64,000 nucleotides of DNA from positions 806,001 to 870,000 of the forward strand of contig NC_091276.1 in the NCBI RefSeq assembly GCF_042100115.1, given 5' to 3'. Shown one piece after another: positions 11,341 through 21,987 of this stretch (positions are counted from its first letter, which is position 1; the number at the start of each line of letters is the position of its first letter). This stretch comes from Alternaria dauci. Its lineage: Eukaryota > Ascomycota > Dothideomycetes > Pleosporales > Pleosporaceae. The notes below the pieces were generated by a model, which saw nothing but the letters and a program-made list of their open reading frames with translations, was not told the origin of the DNA and ran no database searches. The translations under genes and the position numbers were made by a program.

Positions 11341-11699
11341 ATTGTTGTGATGCTGGTTTGTTGGATACAGGGATGATTGGAAGTCCGGCTTTGAGAGGAC
11401 CTTATGATGCGTCGAGAGAGATAATAATGAAATGTGGAGAAGAAACTCCAAGAGTCTTTTGTAGAGTGAGCGGCGATGCGATGCAAAGACTTGTGAGACA
11501 CATCGCATTCACAATAGTCGCTGTAAAGGCTCTAGAATCATCTTGTAAGTAAACAACGTGATATCCGTAAGGTCAGTGTGCACTACTCACTGCTGGTTTG
11601 CGTGAATTAAAGCCGGCATAGAACATCGTCCTTCACCTCGCCTGCATTCTTCGGGCCATGACATTGCATCCTCATAATGCTGGCTCATCTCGACCCTGT
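11341..11699. other. Short intergenic region
   Basis: 0.36 kb between two minus-strand small membrane-protein genes. I see no further gene or repeat. Confidence 0.5.
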
Positions 11700-12002
11700 C
11701 TATCTTCTCATCGCTCTTTCTGGTGCGCGAATGTTTGCGCTGTGTACACTGGCTCCGATAAACTGTTGCATCTGCATATCCATCTCTTTCTTTGCCAGGT
11801 GCTGCTGCTCTCGTTCCGCCTGCAGTTGCTTCTTATTCTGGTATCGCTTTACAGTCTGCAAGTAGACTACCCATGCTATAAATGTAAGGAAAAACGGCGC
11901 AAAAATGCACATTGGAATAAACCATGGTAAGGGAATTGGACCGATCTTGCGGTCTTGTGCGTCGATGGGCTCGGCGCGGTGCTGGAATTTTATTGTTGGC
12001 AT
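11700..12002 (-). CDS. Small single-pass membrane protein with coiled-coil tail
   Basis: A 100-residue single-exon protein, family not recognised. After a 25-residue polar N-terminus it has one strong span (IPMCIFAPFFLTFIAWVVYL, about residues 29-48). A highly charged, heptad-like segment rich in Gln, Lys and Glu follows (KRYQNKKQLQAEREQQHLAK) and would form a short coiled coil on the cytosolic side. The layout resembles small organelle-membrane assembly factors, but no motif identifies it. It lies 0.36 kb from each neighbouring membrane-protein gene on the same strand. Confidence 0.62.
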   Translation of the reverse strand: MPTIKFQHRAEPIDAQDRKIGPIPLPWFIPMCIFAPFFLTFIAWVVYLQTVKRYQNKKQLQAEREQQHLAKKEMDMQMQQFIGASVHSANIRAPERAMRR

Positions 12003-12362
12003 ATTGTATTATCTAATGTAAAGAACGTGACAGAAGTATTATCCGGCTGAGAAGAAATACGTAGAAACGACTGTGGGCGAATTGTTGAATGAATGTGGAT
12101 GAGGGAGCTGACAAAGGGTGGTTCACGATAGTTAAGCTGCGACCAGAACAAAGAAACCAAGAAAAAAGCAATATAAAGAGACGAACCTTGTTGGAAAGAA
12201 CTAATGAAGGCGTTTGAAGTAACGAGTATTGGCATTAAAAGCAAAATTGCAGGACGGACGTGCGAAACTCAGAACCCCCGAGGTCCACCCGCTGAAAACG
12301 CGTCTCTGACAAGTGCTTATGTTTCATCTCCAACGACCACACCACATCTTCAGGTAGGACCC
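12003..12362. other. Short intergenic region
   Basis: 0.36 kb. The minus frame reading through it (12003-12244) is the 5' leader of the preceding small gene and is not convincing as protein. Confidence 0.5.
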
Positions 12363-13568
12363 TCACAACCACCCAGAAGGACCACGACGCATTGCAGGCA
12401 GATTAAGAGGTGAGACATTGTTGCGTTCTCGCGTGCGGTTGTGATCATTTTGGCCATCGTCCGAACTCAATGGAGAGACTGGCTGACCACTCATGTAAGG
12501 GCGCGGGCCGGTTGCGGGCATCAGCAGCTGGCTTACAGGACGAGGTTTAGGTTGCAACCTCCATGTTGGAATGAAGCTGGGAAGCTTCGGAGGTACATGC
12601 GGGCCACTGTTACCGCCTTCGGAAATAGGGATCGACTGAAAGTTGTCAGCGCCGACGGCTTCATCTACACAGGCCCGAGTAGCATACACACATTTTTCAG
12701 AAGAACCGTCTTGCCAGTTCTGAGTGTGAGCAAGATCAACGGGATCCATGCCATAGCCCTCTGAGATTGGAGTGTCGTCAGGACGAGTGGTTGGAGGCGA
12801 TCCGTCCCTGTAGCGACGACGACCGCGGGTGTACGGATAATCTCCCTTTTCCAGATCTTTGGGCCCGGAACTTCTGCGTAAGCAGTACTTGACTAACAAA
12901 CACAACGCAAGAGCAATACTCAGAACGGTTATCAGAGCGCCGAGAATTGGCCCTGGGTTGCTCGCGAACCTGGAAACCTCCCGCTTTGTAGGAGCTGGCG
13001 GTAGCCCCGTAGGCATATCTGTCGCTAAAGATGTAAGATTGGACATTTCAAATGTTGTTCCACGGTCGAAAGCAAGTCCAGCGACTTCCGATAACGCAAT
13101 TGGTGGTGTGCTGTAGTCCACGAATGACGGCACAGCATCAATCGGCGGTGCCACATTCGGGTTCAGAGGGTTGTCGAGGTGTGCGGTTGGGAGACAATGG
13201 GGACTGGCGTGTGAACCAACAGTGGACGTGGGAGTGCCAGAAGAAAAGAACGCACCGCCATCTAATGCCGTAGAAGTCAAGGTGGAGACGTCAGAAGAAT
13301 AAAAGACAGCGGAACCTAGCGCAGTCGAGGTCACGACCGCAGAATTAATAGCAGATGTCAACACGTCTGATGAAAAGAATGTGGCCCCATCTGCTGCAGT
13401 GGAAGACGATGCAGGAACGGACGATGCATAAAAGGTACCAGAATCTGGTGCGGTTGAGGTCGGTGTGGCGGAGGAGACGTTGGAAGAGAAGAATGCGCCT
13501 CTGTCTGATGCCATTGACGTTGTTGTAGATGTTGTGGTAATGGCACCAGGCCAGATAAAGCCAAGCAT
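12363..13568 (-). CDS. Ser/Thr-rich single-pass cell-surface protein with repeats
   Basis: A 401-residue single-exon protein of the general 'Ser/Thr-rich stalk, one span, cytosolic tail' type used by fungal wall-stress sensors, though without a WSC or Mid2-type cysteine domain. The N-terminus (MLGFIWPGAITTTSTTTS) is a weak signal. Residues 20-120 contain degenerate repeats. One membrane span (GALITVLSIALALCLLVKYC) occurs near residue 220, followed by basic LRR. The tail of about 170 residues is Pro- and Arg-rich with Tyr and Ser/Thr sites and no catalytic domain. The open frame extends upstream to 13595, but the codon there is GTG, so the ATG at 13568 is used. Function is unknown. Confidence 0.65.
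   Translation of the reverse strand: MLGFIWPGAITTTSTTTSMASDRGAFFSSNVSSATPTSTAPDSGTFYASSVPASSSTAADGATFFSSDVLTSAINSAVVTSTALGSAVFYSSDVSTLTSTALDGGAFFSSGTPTSTVGSHASPHCLPTAHLDNPLNPNVAPPIDAVPSFVDYSTPPIALSEVAGLAFDRGTTFEMSNLTSLATDMPTGLPPAPTKREVSRFASNPGPILGALITVLSIALALCLLVKYCLRRSSGPKDLEKGDYPYTRGRRRYRDGSPPTTRPDDTPISEGYGMDPVDLAHTQNWQDGSSEKCVYATRACVDEAVGADNFQSIPISEGGNSGPHVPPKLPSFIPTWRLQPKPRPVSQLLMPATGPRPYMSGQPVSPLSSDDGQNDHNRTRERNNVSPLNLPAMRRGPSGWL
13220..13511 (-). repeat. Degenerate coding repeats in the surface protein ectodomain
   Basis: Five imperfect copies of a unit of about 18-25 residues with the consensus TSTAxDxGxFxSS, for example DRGAFFSSNV, DSGTFYASSV, DGATFFSSDV, GSAVFYSSDV and DGGAFFSSGT. 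They are visible as repeated Ala/Asp-Gly-Phe-Ser-Ser blocks in translation of the minus strand. Confidence 0.7.
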
Positions 13569-13595
13569 TCTACCCTGTGAGGATTGTGTTCGCAC

Positions 13596-14792
13596 GGATG
13601 TGTTTGAATGTCTCTAGTTTATGGTTGGTTGATCTTCCAGTGTCGTAGATCTGATGACTATCAAATTGCTGTCAATTTTGCAGTTGAATAGCTTCGCCCG
13701 GTCTGATACCAACTGGCGGCAGGGCTTGGGAGAGGAAATGTATAGAGGCTCATAATGAGTCGTAAGTCGGAGAGTGTTGTATATGGAGGATGGTCATCGT
13801 ACAGCTACAGTGACAAATAGCAAGGTATTACTGTTCACAATGTCGATATGGATGACTCTAGGCTGCTTAAACTTTGTCCTGATAAGTTGTCCCCTTGCCT
13901 GCTTTTAACCTTAGGGTACTGCTCAAAAGCGAAGAATGCAACTTACAACTAGAGCAATCAAAGCGTTGTCTTCTATGATTGTACTCGACGCGGCGCTCGT
14001 TCAACCGTTCCCCAAAGCTCAAACCAATGATTATCGCGATACAGTAGAGCTCTGCCGAGACCGAAAAGCGAACTCTACATACTCGTTAAGCGCACATCTC
14101 GCGTTCTGGGCCTGTGTGGAACACTCGACGCTTCTAATTCCTTCTCTAAAAGAGCCGCTGTGCACAATCGCAACCCGTAATCATGCGACTCTTATACCTG
14201 ACCTGTTATAGGTTTCCTGCAACCCCCTGGCAAGGTAACGTTTCGGAAGTCTCTGCGGACCTGATTAATCACGACCCTTGTTGCGATTGGCCCTGCTATA
14301 GTAAGGGTACGTAAGAGACCCACGTAAAGTTGTACAGTCATGTGGTATTGCGCAGCCTATCAATCTTGGCTTTCGAAAAGAATAATGGTTGGTATTTGAG
14401 GGCGAAAAGTGTGATCACCAGATACCTTACGAAGACTATGCTGAAACGCAAGCTTCTGCACTTTGCATACAATTACCAACGTTTCTTTCGCATCGAGGTA
14501 AGGTGCTGTAGTGAAGCCACGCGGTACCTCTTCTTAGGGAACCTGCGCTGGCTGCCGCTAGAAACTTGGCAAACGGAAGGTGCCGAATTGCACAGCAAAG
14601 CGGCCAAAGACAATGCCTTGTGAGGGAAGCCATAGATGGTATGCCTTACTTTACTTGTCTAGCTTCGAGGAGAATCGGGCCGTTACCGATGTAAGGTATC
14701 ACTTGATGAATTTCGATTGCATCTACAGTACTTCAGCACCTTCAGCGTGCCCAACGTACTCCTCCATTATTCGCTTCAGAGACTGGTCAATT
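13596..14792. other. Intergenic region
   Basis: 1.2 kb between the minus-strand surface-protein gene and the plus-strand NmrA-like gene. Short open frames occur on both strands but none has domain, splice or composition support. I see no repeat. Confidence 0.5.
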
Positions 14793-15919
14793 ATGCCTTA
14801 AAATCGCATCGCTGTGTACGGCCATCGCGGCCTATTCAGTTCCCGAATCGTGTCAGCGCTTATTGCTTCCGACGCAAGCATTACTATCCTCTACCGTCCT
14901 GGTTCTGACACATCTAACCTCCCAGAGAGCGTCACAAGAATCGAGGTTGACGTACTTGATCAACATGCTTTAATAGCGGCATTGCAGGGAATCGACATAG
15001 TGATGTAAGCTACGGGATCCTCACATGTTTGCCTTCTAACAACGGTCACTAACTATAATCAGCTCTCTAGTAGGGGATGAAGGTGTCAGTAGGGAGTTTG
15101 GCTTTATTCAGGCGATTCCTGGAATTGACGCTAAGCTGTTTGTACCGTCCGACTTGGGTCTCCGCTACGGCAAAGACGGAATGGCTATTCCACTCATCAA
15201 GAAGAAGGAACAGGTTCAGGAGGCTGCTCGACAAGCTGGTATTCCACTGACAGTCATTCTTATTGCAAACTTCGCGGGGTTCACCCTTGGTTCTATGTAA
15301 GTTGGCCTCTTAGTTAGTTGCATCAATGCTCTCCTTGCTGACAATTTGGGACATTTAAGCGCAATGGGAATTGATGTTGAGGGAAATCGACTCCTCTACA
15401 CTGGTAATGCTGTTTCTGAAAAAGCAAGCATGTGGTACGACCTAAACAATCTTCTCCAGCCAGTTAACATTAGAATACCAGCTGACTAGACTATGCACGT
15501 ACAGTACAGTGGAGTACGTCGCTGCCGCGTATGTATCGATCTTCACCACAACTCCAATTGCCGAAATAAGCAACAGAGCGATTGACCTAGTCGAACTTGC
15601 TCCTACAGGCGCAGAGATTGCTGCAGCGCTCAAAGAAAAGCATGGAAAAGAGCCCAAGATCTTCCAGCAAAGCACTGAAAGGGTTATGAAAGAGTTCTCG
15701 GATCGCCTCAACTCGGATCTCTCCGCTCTTGCTCCTGCATGGTACTATCGCAAGCTATGGGGCACAGGCGAGTTGACCAGTTTGCTTGGTTCTGACATCT
15801 GGGATCTTCCCTGGTACAAAAAGGCCACGTTGAAAGATCTCATTGTTGATGGAAAAGTTGGGCAGTACCGGGATTTGTCTCGAGTCCTGCCGTATTTGGA
15901 GGAAGCAATGTTCTCGTAA
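14793..15919 (+). pseudogene. NmrA-like/isoflavone-reductase-type oxidoreductase with a stop at codon 3
   Basis: Atypical short-chain dehydrogenase of the NmrA/isoflavone reductase type. Four exons fit (14793-15004, 15063-15296, 15360-15431, 15505-15919), giving about 310 residues and an intact frame from RIAVYGHRGLFSSRIV onwards. Family features are the N-terminal Rossmann strand, ALQGIDIVISLVGDEGVSRE, FVPSDLGLRYGKDG, and the Lys-rich region KKKEQVQEAARQAGIPLT that holds the active-site Lys. The only ATG ahead of the Rossmann strand (14793) is followed by CCT and then TAA (14799-14801), five codons before YGH. No AG acceptor lies between that stop and the conserved region, so an upstream exon cannot bypass it. 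CAA to TAA would explain it. Either the gene is dead, it uses a non-AUG start, or the base is a sequencing error. Confidence 0.7.
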
Positions 15920-17079
15920 CCATGCCTGTCCTAAGCACTACTTTGAGTGGTCGTGATATCTTCGTAAGAAGTACGGATAACTTGAATCGATGCTACGCTC
16001 GTAAAAACATGTTTAGGAAGCATATATCAGGACCTACCACGCTCACATTTGTAATGCCGAGGTCTTGCTAGTACATAAGTAAACTCTACTACGGAACCTG
16101 CTCCGTAGTGGTTCGTCTCTAGTCTAGATTGGACAATGTACCTACTCGTGTATAGTTCCTGTGCATCCAGTATCCCCAATGCTCGCAATGTCTAACATGA
16201 GCGGGACGCGTAATGGCCTAAAGGGGTCGTCACAACTATTAGCAGATGTTATTATTGCTGTTGTGGTGAGTGGACTAGAAACTAAGTTGTCCTAGTTTGT
16301 CGCTCTTTGTGTCAGTTTAGTGTTCACTATCGTAGAGTGACTCCGACTATGAGCGCGGTCTTTTGCGACGCTCATCAACAGATGTTAATGATGAGCATGT
16401 CTTTACAGCCGTCGGACGTGTTCAGGAAACACCAGACAGGGCACAGAGGTAAGCCAGAATTTGCGGTCATTGTTGTCGTCGATGTAATCAACACCAGAGA
16501 GTGTTCAGATGGAACAAGTGTGCGTGGTTGTTCAAATGCACGAGACATCTAACTTATCATCGCGTTCATAAGCTCAGAGGCAGATTCTCCAAGTGGCTCA
16601 AAACGAGCTGAGGATAACAGAGGGTGTACTTGACACAAACAGGTAAGCACGGGTATAAGCGCATACTTTACTTGACGGACGCATGCAGGAGCTCTTGCTG
16701 TTGCAACGACGACGCGGGGCACAGCAATAGTCATACACTCAGCGTGCAGCCACTCAATCGTAGGCCTGCTCACCTCAGCTTTTCGGTCTTGTAGCTGTCC
16801 CTCCTTAGGCTCCTTGAGCTGCTGTTGATCGCATGCCTCCATCACCTTCCTTGGGGCCGAACTGCACCTCGACTGCAATGTCCGAAGAACCCGTGTCAAT
16901 TCCGCAACGCAGCCCTACGGTGTGAGAATTTGGCCGCCAATCAACAAAGGGGACTAGCTCGTTCACGGTGCTGCCTTTCTGCGCATCGTTCCATAGTTTG
17001 ATGGAACACTAGTGTCATTATGATTTTCTGATATTGACAATACACACCAACCAGCTACCAAGAATGACCACCCCCTCGT
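15920..17079. other. Intergenic region with an unassigned minus-strand frame
   Basis: 1.16 kb between the NmrA-like gene and the 3' end of the pirin gene. On the minus strand, 17008-16805 is open for 67 codons and reads protein-like (VNELVPFVDWRPNSHTVGL), with a DTGSSD motif resembling an aspartic-protease active site. No start or partner exon was found. The rest shows nothing. Confidence 0.35.
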
Positions 17080-18245
17080 CTACACTGCAGACGCCACAGA
17101 GCTCCGTCTCGATCTTGTAGAATTCTCACTAACCCAGCCAGCCGCCCTCTCGAACCCGTTACTCCTCGTCCTGAAATCCACAACAGCCTGCATTGCCTCT
17201 TCCCTACTAGTCGCCACAAACGGCCCATACTGCACAATCGGCTGATCGAGCGGCAGCCCAGCAACCAAAATGAAATTCGCATCCTGCTTCGCATCCGCTG
17301 GGACGCCAATCTCCACACTATCGCCATCTTGCTCAAACACGACAGTGTTAAAAGCGCCGAACCTGCGCTCCAAGGCTCCACCATTAGTAACCACAACCTC
17401 GCCTTCGAGGACATAGCAAAACGCATTCCAGCTCGCAGGCAACGGCAACTGGAACCGGCCAGACTTCTGCACTGTAAAATGGAGATACCACATGGGCGTG
17501 TATGCGAGCTCCGGCACGCTCTGCGTGCCAAACGCCTGGCCACTAATTACCTTCACGCTTACTCTGCCGTTGTCCACCAACACGCGCGGTATTGCCTCGG
17601 CTTTTAGGTCTCGGTACCGCGGCTCGCAGTACTTGAGTGCCTCAGGTAGGTCCACCCACAGCTGTAGACCAATATTGCGCTTCCCTTGTTGGTCCTCACG
17701 GGGCACCTCCGAGTGCATGATCCCGCGGCCGGCGGTCATGAATTGCAGGTCGCCGGCATCGAGCGTGCCGCGGCTACCAGTGAAGTCTTCGTGGTCGACA
17801 CCGCCTTGCAGGATGTATGTTATCGTTTCTTGGCCCTGCGCATCAGATGTTACCAAGGAGGCGAGTTGGGAATGGGGATTGGTTGGGGAATGTTTGGCCT
17901 ACGTACCCGGTGAGGATGGTCCGGCGCAGCTGCATCTTCAGCCCCGCCAAAATTGCTGTCGAAATGGTCCAGCATGACGAACGGGGTGAGATTGGGTAAA
18001 CGGGAATTTCCAATCGCGCGGCGCACTCGCATACCCACTCCTTCGTCCTGCTCAATGGCGATGAAGTGCTTGGCTATGCGGCGCGGTGAGTAAGTCGTGT
18101 AAGTTTCCGAGGGGATGACAGGAAGGCCCCGGAATTCTGGCATGGTTGTAGAATTTCTAGATGGGGATTGAGTACTTGAGTGCTGCGGTGAGAGAGAGGA
18201 GAATTTAGGGAGACGCTGGGATAGGCGGGAGAAGAATGGGGCCAT
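17080..18245 (-). CDS. Pirin-family protein
   Basis: Bicupin iron-binding pirin of 364 residues in two exons (18245-17907 and 17835-17080; intron 17836-17906, GTACGT...CGCAG). The four metal ligands of pirins are visible: two His in PDHPHRGQETITY at the splice junction, His in GGVDHEDFTGSRG, and Glu in GIMHSEVP. LQLWVDLPEALKYCEPRY and the second cupin follow. Pirins are nuclear cofactors or quercetinases; which applies here is unknown. The first 40 residues (MAPFFSRLSQRLPKFSSLSP) are Ser/Arg-rich without acidic residues and could be a mitochondrial presequence. A start at the later ATG (18143) would remove it, and an earlier in-frame one exists at 18338. A second pirin lies at 29316-30340. 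Confidence 0.92.
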
Positions 18246-19580
18246 GGAGTGTGAGTCGGAAGAAGATGGAGGAGATGAAGGAGGTCTGGTATATGAAGAG
18301 TTTCGATAGACCAAGAGCATGACACTATCGCTCAGCAAGCGGCCTACCCGATTAGAGTGTTCATGTTCAGTTAGAAAGCCTGCTCAGCGACATCTTGTTC
18401 CTGTCCAATCAAAGTATCAATAATCCGGCTTTTACCTACTCAGAACTCCGACCACAGATTGATCGACCCTAACCCTCTGACGTTCCTAGTGTCTGTGGCT
18501 ATTATTCCTCGCGCAACCAGACGTTGTGAGTTATGGAGCTTACCAATCCAACTAAGCTAAAATCGACTAGTCCGGCGTCGGCAACTCGCCAACTCCCGTT
18601 CCGGGGCATCACGCAACGCGCTTATCAGATCAAGGCGGTCATTACTGTACGATAGGTGAGCTAGAGTAACTGCGTGAAAATCAACATCAACTTTCCAAGG
18701 TGGATTTGTTGACGTACGAAGGAGCTGGTGTTTTTTGAGTCCTTGCGCATTGACTGACGCCGTGCACTGAGTGCACGAACACGGCATTCGTGGAGTCGCT
18801 GCGTCACTTGTTTTCGATGGACTCATTCCGATATTGGAATTAGGAAGATAGTTGCTGCTTCCGTCGATGACCAGGGCTTACTGGAGATGGAGACATTGCT
18901 AGTTGTGGCTGTTGAGCGCCTCCGGGAGGCGCGTGCGGGTGGGCGACACTAATTGGTTACCTAACTATTCTACATGGGAACTCTCCACGGCTAGTAGTCC
19001 CTAGCGGACACTTTCCGCGCACCCCACCACAATGGCGATCCCTGTACTCAACGCGGAACAACGCAACTACAACGCACTCAATATGGCTGATCACGAGTTC
19101 CTTGTACGACTGCCATCTTTGATCTTGGTGCTGGCATTTTTTCGAGCCAGCGACAAGCTTGTTGGGCGTACAAGATACCTGAATCAACGCTGCGCGGCCG
19201 GCGCGCAGGCCAACAACGCCACGCGACAGTTCGTCAGCAACAACGGAGACTCACTCCAGATTAAAAGCAGTTTCTTGTTGACTGGACTGTAGATGAGGAT
19301 CTTTGTGCTCACCCGCCATCTCTGCGTCACTAATTTCCTTCGTCGCAATCTACGCGTACACTCTATCGTCAACCGATTGATTGAAGCCTCGCGCGCTCAA
19401 GCAGCTACTCTTGAACTAATACGCAACTTTCTAGAGCTGTTTGAGCGTACTAGACTCACAGCACACAGACGCTGCATCTACTGGACGTAGTCTGCTTCAA
19501 GCCACTCACTATCTACTACCTATCAACCTAGGTAGAGCTCCTTTACAACAAACTAGATAGCTTACAGTACAAGCTGTTTC

Positions 19581-19952
19581 TAAAATAGAAGCGTTAGGAG
19601 CAACCAATCAAGCAACTAATCTTTCAAAAGCACTAGGAGTATCACGGCGGAGCGATAGTGTAGTTTCCTTGAGCTATCTAAGGGAAGGTTGCGTGTCCGC
19701 ATAGCAGTTACTAAGCAGGAGAAGGAGTAAGAAGAGCTAAGAAAGGCAGAGACGAAGCATTTAGCAACTTCTAATAAGTTGTAAAATGAGAAGATTAAGG
19801 AAGAGAAGCGTTAAAAGCAGGCAAGTGAGAAGGCAGAGCGTGCAAAGGTCAAGGCACAGGAACGCCGAGCATTAGACGCGCGGAAGTATGCTAGACTGAG
19901 AGATCTCGCGACAATAAGTATTATACATATCTCTGTAGCCTTATGTTTGTAA
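19581..19952 (+). mobile_element. Decayed transposase-like coding remnant with RIP-type stops
   Basis: One reading frame runs through this stretch with protein-like content (FLELSKGRLRVRIAVTKQEK, later KASEKAER-type and KVKAQERRALDARK) but is broken by stops at 19617, 19656, 19728, 19782 and 19812. Each stop is TAA or TAG and becomes Gln if one T is returned to C (CAA or CAG), the pattern of repeat-induced point mutation. The Lys/Glu/Gln-rich coiled-coil character resembles the C-terminal tail of fungal pogo/Fot1-type transposases, but the catalytic domain is not present, so the family is only a suggestion. No terminal repeats were found. Confidence 0.5.
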
Positions 19953-20363
19953 TAGGCTTCAAGACTCGGAGCGGGAGTTGGGTGACTTCGGGCGTTGGGT
20001 GCATATAGTATGCTTAACAATTCTCTGATGTGCGGTATTTCTCTTGATGAGAGCCTTCTTGCGCCTTGAACATATGGGTTTCGGAATGGTGATTGGGTCG
20101 TCGGTCATAGGTCATCGCCACAGTGTGCTTAACAATCACAAGGTAAGACAATACTATCTCTTAGCCAAGAGATGCTAAGATGTGTATAGCAGTTGCCGGC
20201 TGTTCCGCTACAAGCAAGGAAAGAGTAAGCCTCCGGCTCACATTTGGTAGTCCTGTAGTGTTACCATACTCTAGCTTCTAGTTTAGCAATGATCTGGTTC
20301 TACAGTAATCCAGACACGAACTAAAAAAGTGGCAAATTGTATTCTTAGGCGTGACTGAATAGC

Positions 20364-20370
20364 TATAAAG
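20364..20370 (+). promoter_or_regulatory. TATA box of the amidohydrolase gene
   Basis: TATAAAG lies 96 bp upstream of the ATG at 20460, followed by a CT/CA-rich leader. Its position supports 20460 as the start codon and argues against exons further upstream. Confidence 0.5.
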
Positions 20371-20459
20371 GAAGCGCTACCTCTTAATCTTTCCAGATAT
20401 TCTGTCCATCAAGCCTACAATCCGCATCTCCTTCAACCTACAACTACTGCTATTGAACC

Positions 20460-21987
20460 ATGAGGTAATTGCTTCTCTTTCTACCAAGGTCCATCTGTGG
20501 AAACTAAAGTGTACAGTCTGAAACTCTTCGAAAACGGTACCATCATCACTTGGGATGATGGGGTTCAAGACTTCAAGATCCTCCGCGGAGGATCCCTCCT
20601 CGTTGAAGGGAACCGAGTAAGCGCCATCTGGGAGAACAACACCCAGCCGCTCGATTGGGCGGCTGATGTTGAGCGAATCTCGATTGAAGGAAAGATTCTC
20701 TCGCCCGGTCTTATTGATTCTCACCGACATGGTTGGCAAGCCATCTTTCGTACCCTTGCACCCAATGCTCACCTGGGAGATTATCTGGAGCTCTATGGAC
20801 CTTTTGGCGAGCCTATGAACCACCTCACTCCCGATGATCTCTACTGGAGTACTCTCGAGGGTTATTTTGAAAGCATTGACTCTGGCACTACTACCATTGT
20901 TGAGAACGCTCATCACAACTGGGATGAACAAAGCGCGCTAGCAGGGTGGAATGCTTCACTAGACAGCGGCGCCAGGGTTCACTGGGCTTACTCTATCGGA
21001 ACGGGTCGAGACGCCAGCTACGATTTCAATACACAGATCGACTTATTTGAGAGGCTGCACGCCGAAGACCGCTGGCGCAATACTACTGCAGAGCTGGGCC
21101 TTAACTGGGAAGGATTCGGCACGAACGACACTGCCGCAATTGAGACGATTGTCAGTCTAGCCAAGAAGCTCAACGTTTCCGCCGTCCACGCCAACCATCT
21201 TGGTGACCCGATTTTTGGAAACAACAACAAACCGAGGCAACTCCTCGATGCTGGTATTCTGAACTCCGCTATCCCTGTGTTGATTACACACGGGACTTTC
21301 ATCGACGACGAGGACATTGCACTCCTTCGGGAACATGACCAATATGTCATCATAACTCCGGAAAGCGAGATGCAGCATGGACACGGGCACACGCAGCAGC
21401 ACACCTTCCTCGATCAGACTTCCCTGGGCGTCGACAACAACATCTTCTTTGGTACCTCGATGCAACAGCAAGGACGTCTCTGGCTACAGACAGTCCGAAA
21501 GACCATGTGGCAGGAAGCTCATGCTCTCGGCCGGGCCCGCAACACGACGGGCATGGAAGTCAGCCAGGCCTTCCATCTTATCACGCGATCCGGAGGACTT
21601 GCACTCAAGCGTCCAGACCTCGGCGTCATCAAGGTCGGCGCCATGGCTGACTTGACAGTCTGGAGCGGCGAGTCAGCGTCACTGCTAGGCTGGACCGACC
21701 CGATCGCTGCCATTGTTTTGCACAGCCAAGGTAGCGACGCCCAGCACGTCCTTGTTGACGGCGAGTGGCGGAAGTACGACGGAAAGCTTTTGAGCACCCG
21801 GAACGGTCAGACCTGGGAGACTGTCAAGAGAGAGTTCTTGATGCGTGCTAAGAGGGTACAAGCACTTTGGCCTACTCTTCCTCGTCCGTATCTCCCCGAG
21901 ACCGAGAGGATGTTTGGATCGGGTGCGAACTTCATTTCTCTGCCCCAAGTCAATGTTACGAGAGAGCAATACCAGAAGCAGTTTTGA
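20460..21987 (+). CDS. Amidohydrolase (atrazine chlorohydrolase/guanine deaminase-like)
   Basis: Metal-dependent hydrolase of 491 residues in the amidohydrolase superfamily. The large exon (20517-21987) has no usable ATG. A 5-nt first exon (20460-20464, ATGAG) joined across a 52-bp intron (20465-20516, GTAATT, branch CTAAA, acceptor TACAG) gives M-S-LKLFENGT in frame. Metal ligands are the HxH of GLIDSHRHG (residues 71 and 73), His of VHANHLG, His of ITHGTFIDDED, and the Asp of TSLGVDNN. The composite domain closes with GVIKVGAMADLTVWSG and VLVDGEWR. Such enzymes deaminate or dechlorinate purine- or triazine-like rings; the substrate here is unknown. No signal peptide. It sits beside the RIP-like remnant but looks intact. 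Confidence 0.85.

Larger units (their letters stand above)
18246..20459. other. Long gene-poor region
   Basis: 2.2 kb with no intact gene. It contains a decayed transposon-like coding remnant (19581-19952, listed separately) and, further right, two copies of TGCTTAACAAT near 20010 and 20139. The short frames at 19032-19490 have no support. The last 100 bases are the promoter and leader of the amidohydrolase gene. Confidence 0.5.

Noticed and set aside
16549..16899. 116-codon minus-strand frame
   Set aside because: Basic, Cys-rich translation with no recognisable domain; a different frame of the same strand at 16805-17008 looks more protein-like.
20289..20488. Alternative first exon for the amidohydrolase (ATG at 20289, intron to 20488)
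   Set aside because: It would place the start upstream of the TATA box and needs a 184-bp intron, while the 5-nt exon at 20460 fits promoter position and phase better.
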